Origin: Victivallales bacterium
GTDB lineage: Bacteria > Verrucomicrobiota > Lentisphaeria > Oligosphaerales > Oligosphaeraceae
DNA length: 16,420 nt
Assembly: GCA_017431185.1 (NCBI GenBank)
Contig: JAFRLP010000621.1
Coordinates: forward strand, 1-16,420
Reading direction: 5' to 3'
Shown here: positions 16,011 through 16,420 of the stretch, in pieces
Position numbering within the stretch: the first letter of the stretch is position 1
Layout: each line of letters opens with the position of its first letter
Program-made: the position numbers and the translations under genes
Notes under the pieces: generated by a model
Told to the model about the DNA's origin: nothing
Database searches by the model: none
Seen by the model: only the letters and a program-made list of their open reading frames with translations

Positions 16011-16420
16011 ATGGACAAGAAGACAGTTACCATCAAAGACATAGCGGCGGCGGCGGGAGTTTATCCGGCGACGGTGTCGGCGGTGCTGGGCAATCGCCGC
16101 TATATGCGGATTTCCCAGGAGCGTCGGGATAGGATATTTCAATTGGCCAAGGAGTTGGGGTATCATCCGAATCGCCAGGCGTCCTGTCTGCGGCGCGGGA
16201 AGTCTCCCGCGATAGGGGTGTTTTTGCCAAGTTGGTCAAGCAACCTTCTGTTTGAACTGGCTTCAGGTCTGTCGGAAGGATGCCAGGAACTGGGCTATCC
16301 CATCGCTTTCAAAAGCGGTGTCGCGCTGGAGCACTACCAGGAGTTTCTTCAGCAGATGACCAGCAAGCGCAACACCGCCATCGTGACCTACGAGCCCATC
16401 TGGGAGAGCCATTTCGAGGA
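16011..16420 (+). CDS. LacI-family transcriptional regulator (cut by window end)
   Basis: The first 136 residues of a LacI/GalR regulator, in frame to the last base; the stop is beyond the window. The N-terminus is the LacI helix-turn-helix: TVTIKDIAAAAGVYPATVSAVL (about 5-26), then a hinge region with GYHPNRQASCLRRGKS (53-68) and the start of the periplasmic-binding-like core (IGVFLPSW, 71-78). Compared with the common GVSPATVSRVL, the recognition helix has Tyr for Ser and Ala for Arg, which suggests its own DNA specificity. The ribosome binding site AAGGA lies 5 nt upstream. It is probably a sugar-responsive repressor of itself and perhaps of the divergent toroid gene; the ligand is unknown. 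Confidence 0.93.
   Translation, partial: MDKKTVTIKDIAAAAGVYPATVSAVLGNRRYMRISQERRDRIFQLAKELGYHPNRQASCLRRGKSPAIGVFLPSWSSNLLFELASGLSEGCQELGYPIAFKSGVALEHYQEFLQQMTSKRNTAIVTYEPIWESHFE

Noticed and set aside
1..16420. CRISPR arrays, tRNA/rRNA genes, insertion sequences, prophage
   Set aside because: No direct-repeat array, cloverleaf, transposase, terminal inverted repeats or phage gene was recognised; the gaps are short and explained by promoters and palindromes.

Overview
The window looks like a chromosomal piece of a Lentisphaerota-type bacterium (Victivallales or a relative). This assignment is inference from gene content. A prepilin-type protein ([21 protein letters not shown]-terminus, LDGH near the C-terminus) sits in an operon with a secreted DUF4838-type protein and an Asp-box sialidase-like protein, beside AraC-type and LacI-type regulators. 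Lentisphaerota, and to a lesser degree Planctomycetota, carry many such clusters. The DNA is visibly GC-rich in genes and AT-rich in the promoter gaps. No tRNA, rRNA, CRISPR array, insertion sequence or phage gene was recognised.

Layout, left to right. (1) 1-2735, minus strand: a two-gene operon of a class III aminotransferase-fold enzyme followed by a short FGGY-type sugar kinase, coupled by an ATGA overlap. It has its own promoter, which is embedded in a perfect 10-bp inverted repeat (2751-2792). (2) 2831-7659, minus strand: a three-gene operon of prepilin-like protein, DUF4838-type protein and sialidase-like protein, with spacings of 3 nt and a 4-nt overlap. It reads from a strong sigma70-like promoter at 7733-7761. 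(3) 7813-8676, plus strand: an AraC-family regulator, divergent from that operon, whose possible -35 is the same palindromic hexamer TTGCAA. (4) 8809-14326, plus strand: miaB (tRNA methylthiotransferase), overlapping by 8 nt a 1379-residue SNF2-family ATPase with a very long N-terminal part. (5) 14316-15839, minus strand: a 507-residue protein, probably of the alpha/alpha-toroid (six-hairpin glycosidase-like) type, whose 3' end overlaps the helicase by 11 nt and whose leader holds a large two-part hairpin. (6) 16011 to the window end, plus strand: a LacI-family regulator, cut by the edge, behind a near-consensus promoter overlapped by a perfect 14-bp palindrome.

Working model (inference): the flanking genes form sugar- or glycan-use modules, each with a local regulator. 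AraC probably controls the prepilin/DUF4838/sialidase operon, and LacI itself and perhaps the divergent toroid gene. The aminotransferase and kinase could process a sugar-derived carbonyl or amino compound inside the cell. The miaB-helicase pair is housekeeping-like and unrelated in function to its flanks.
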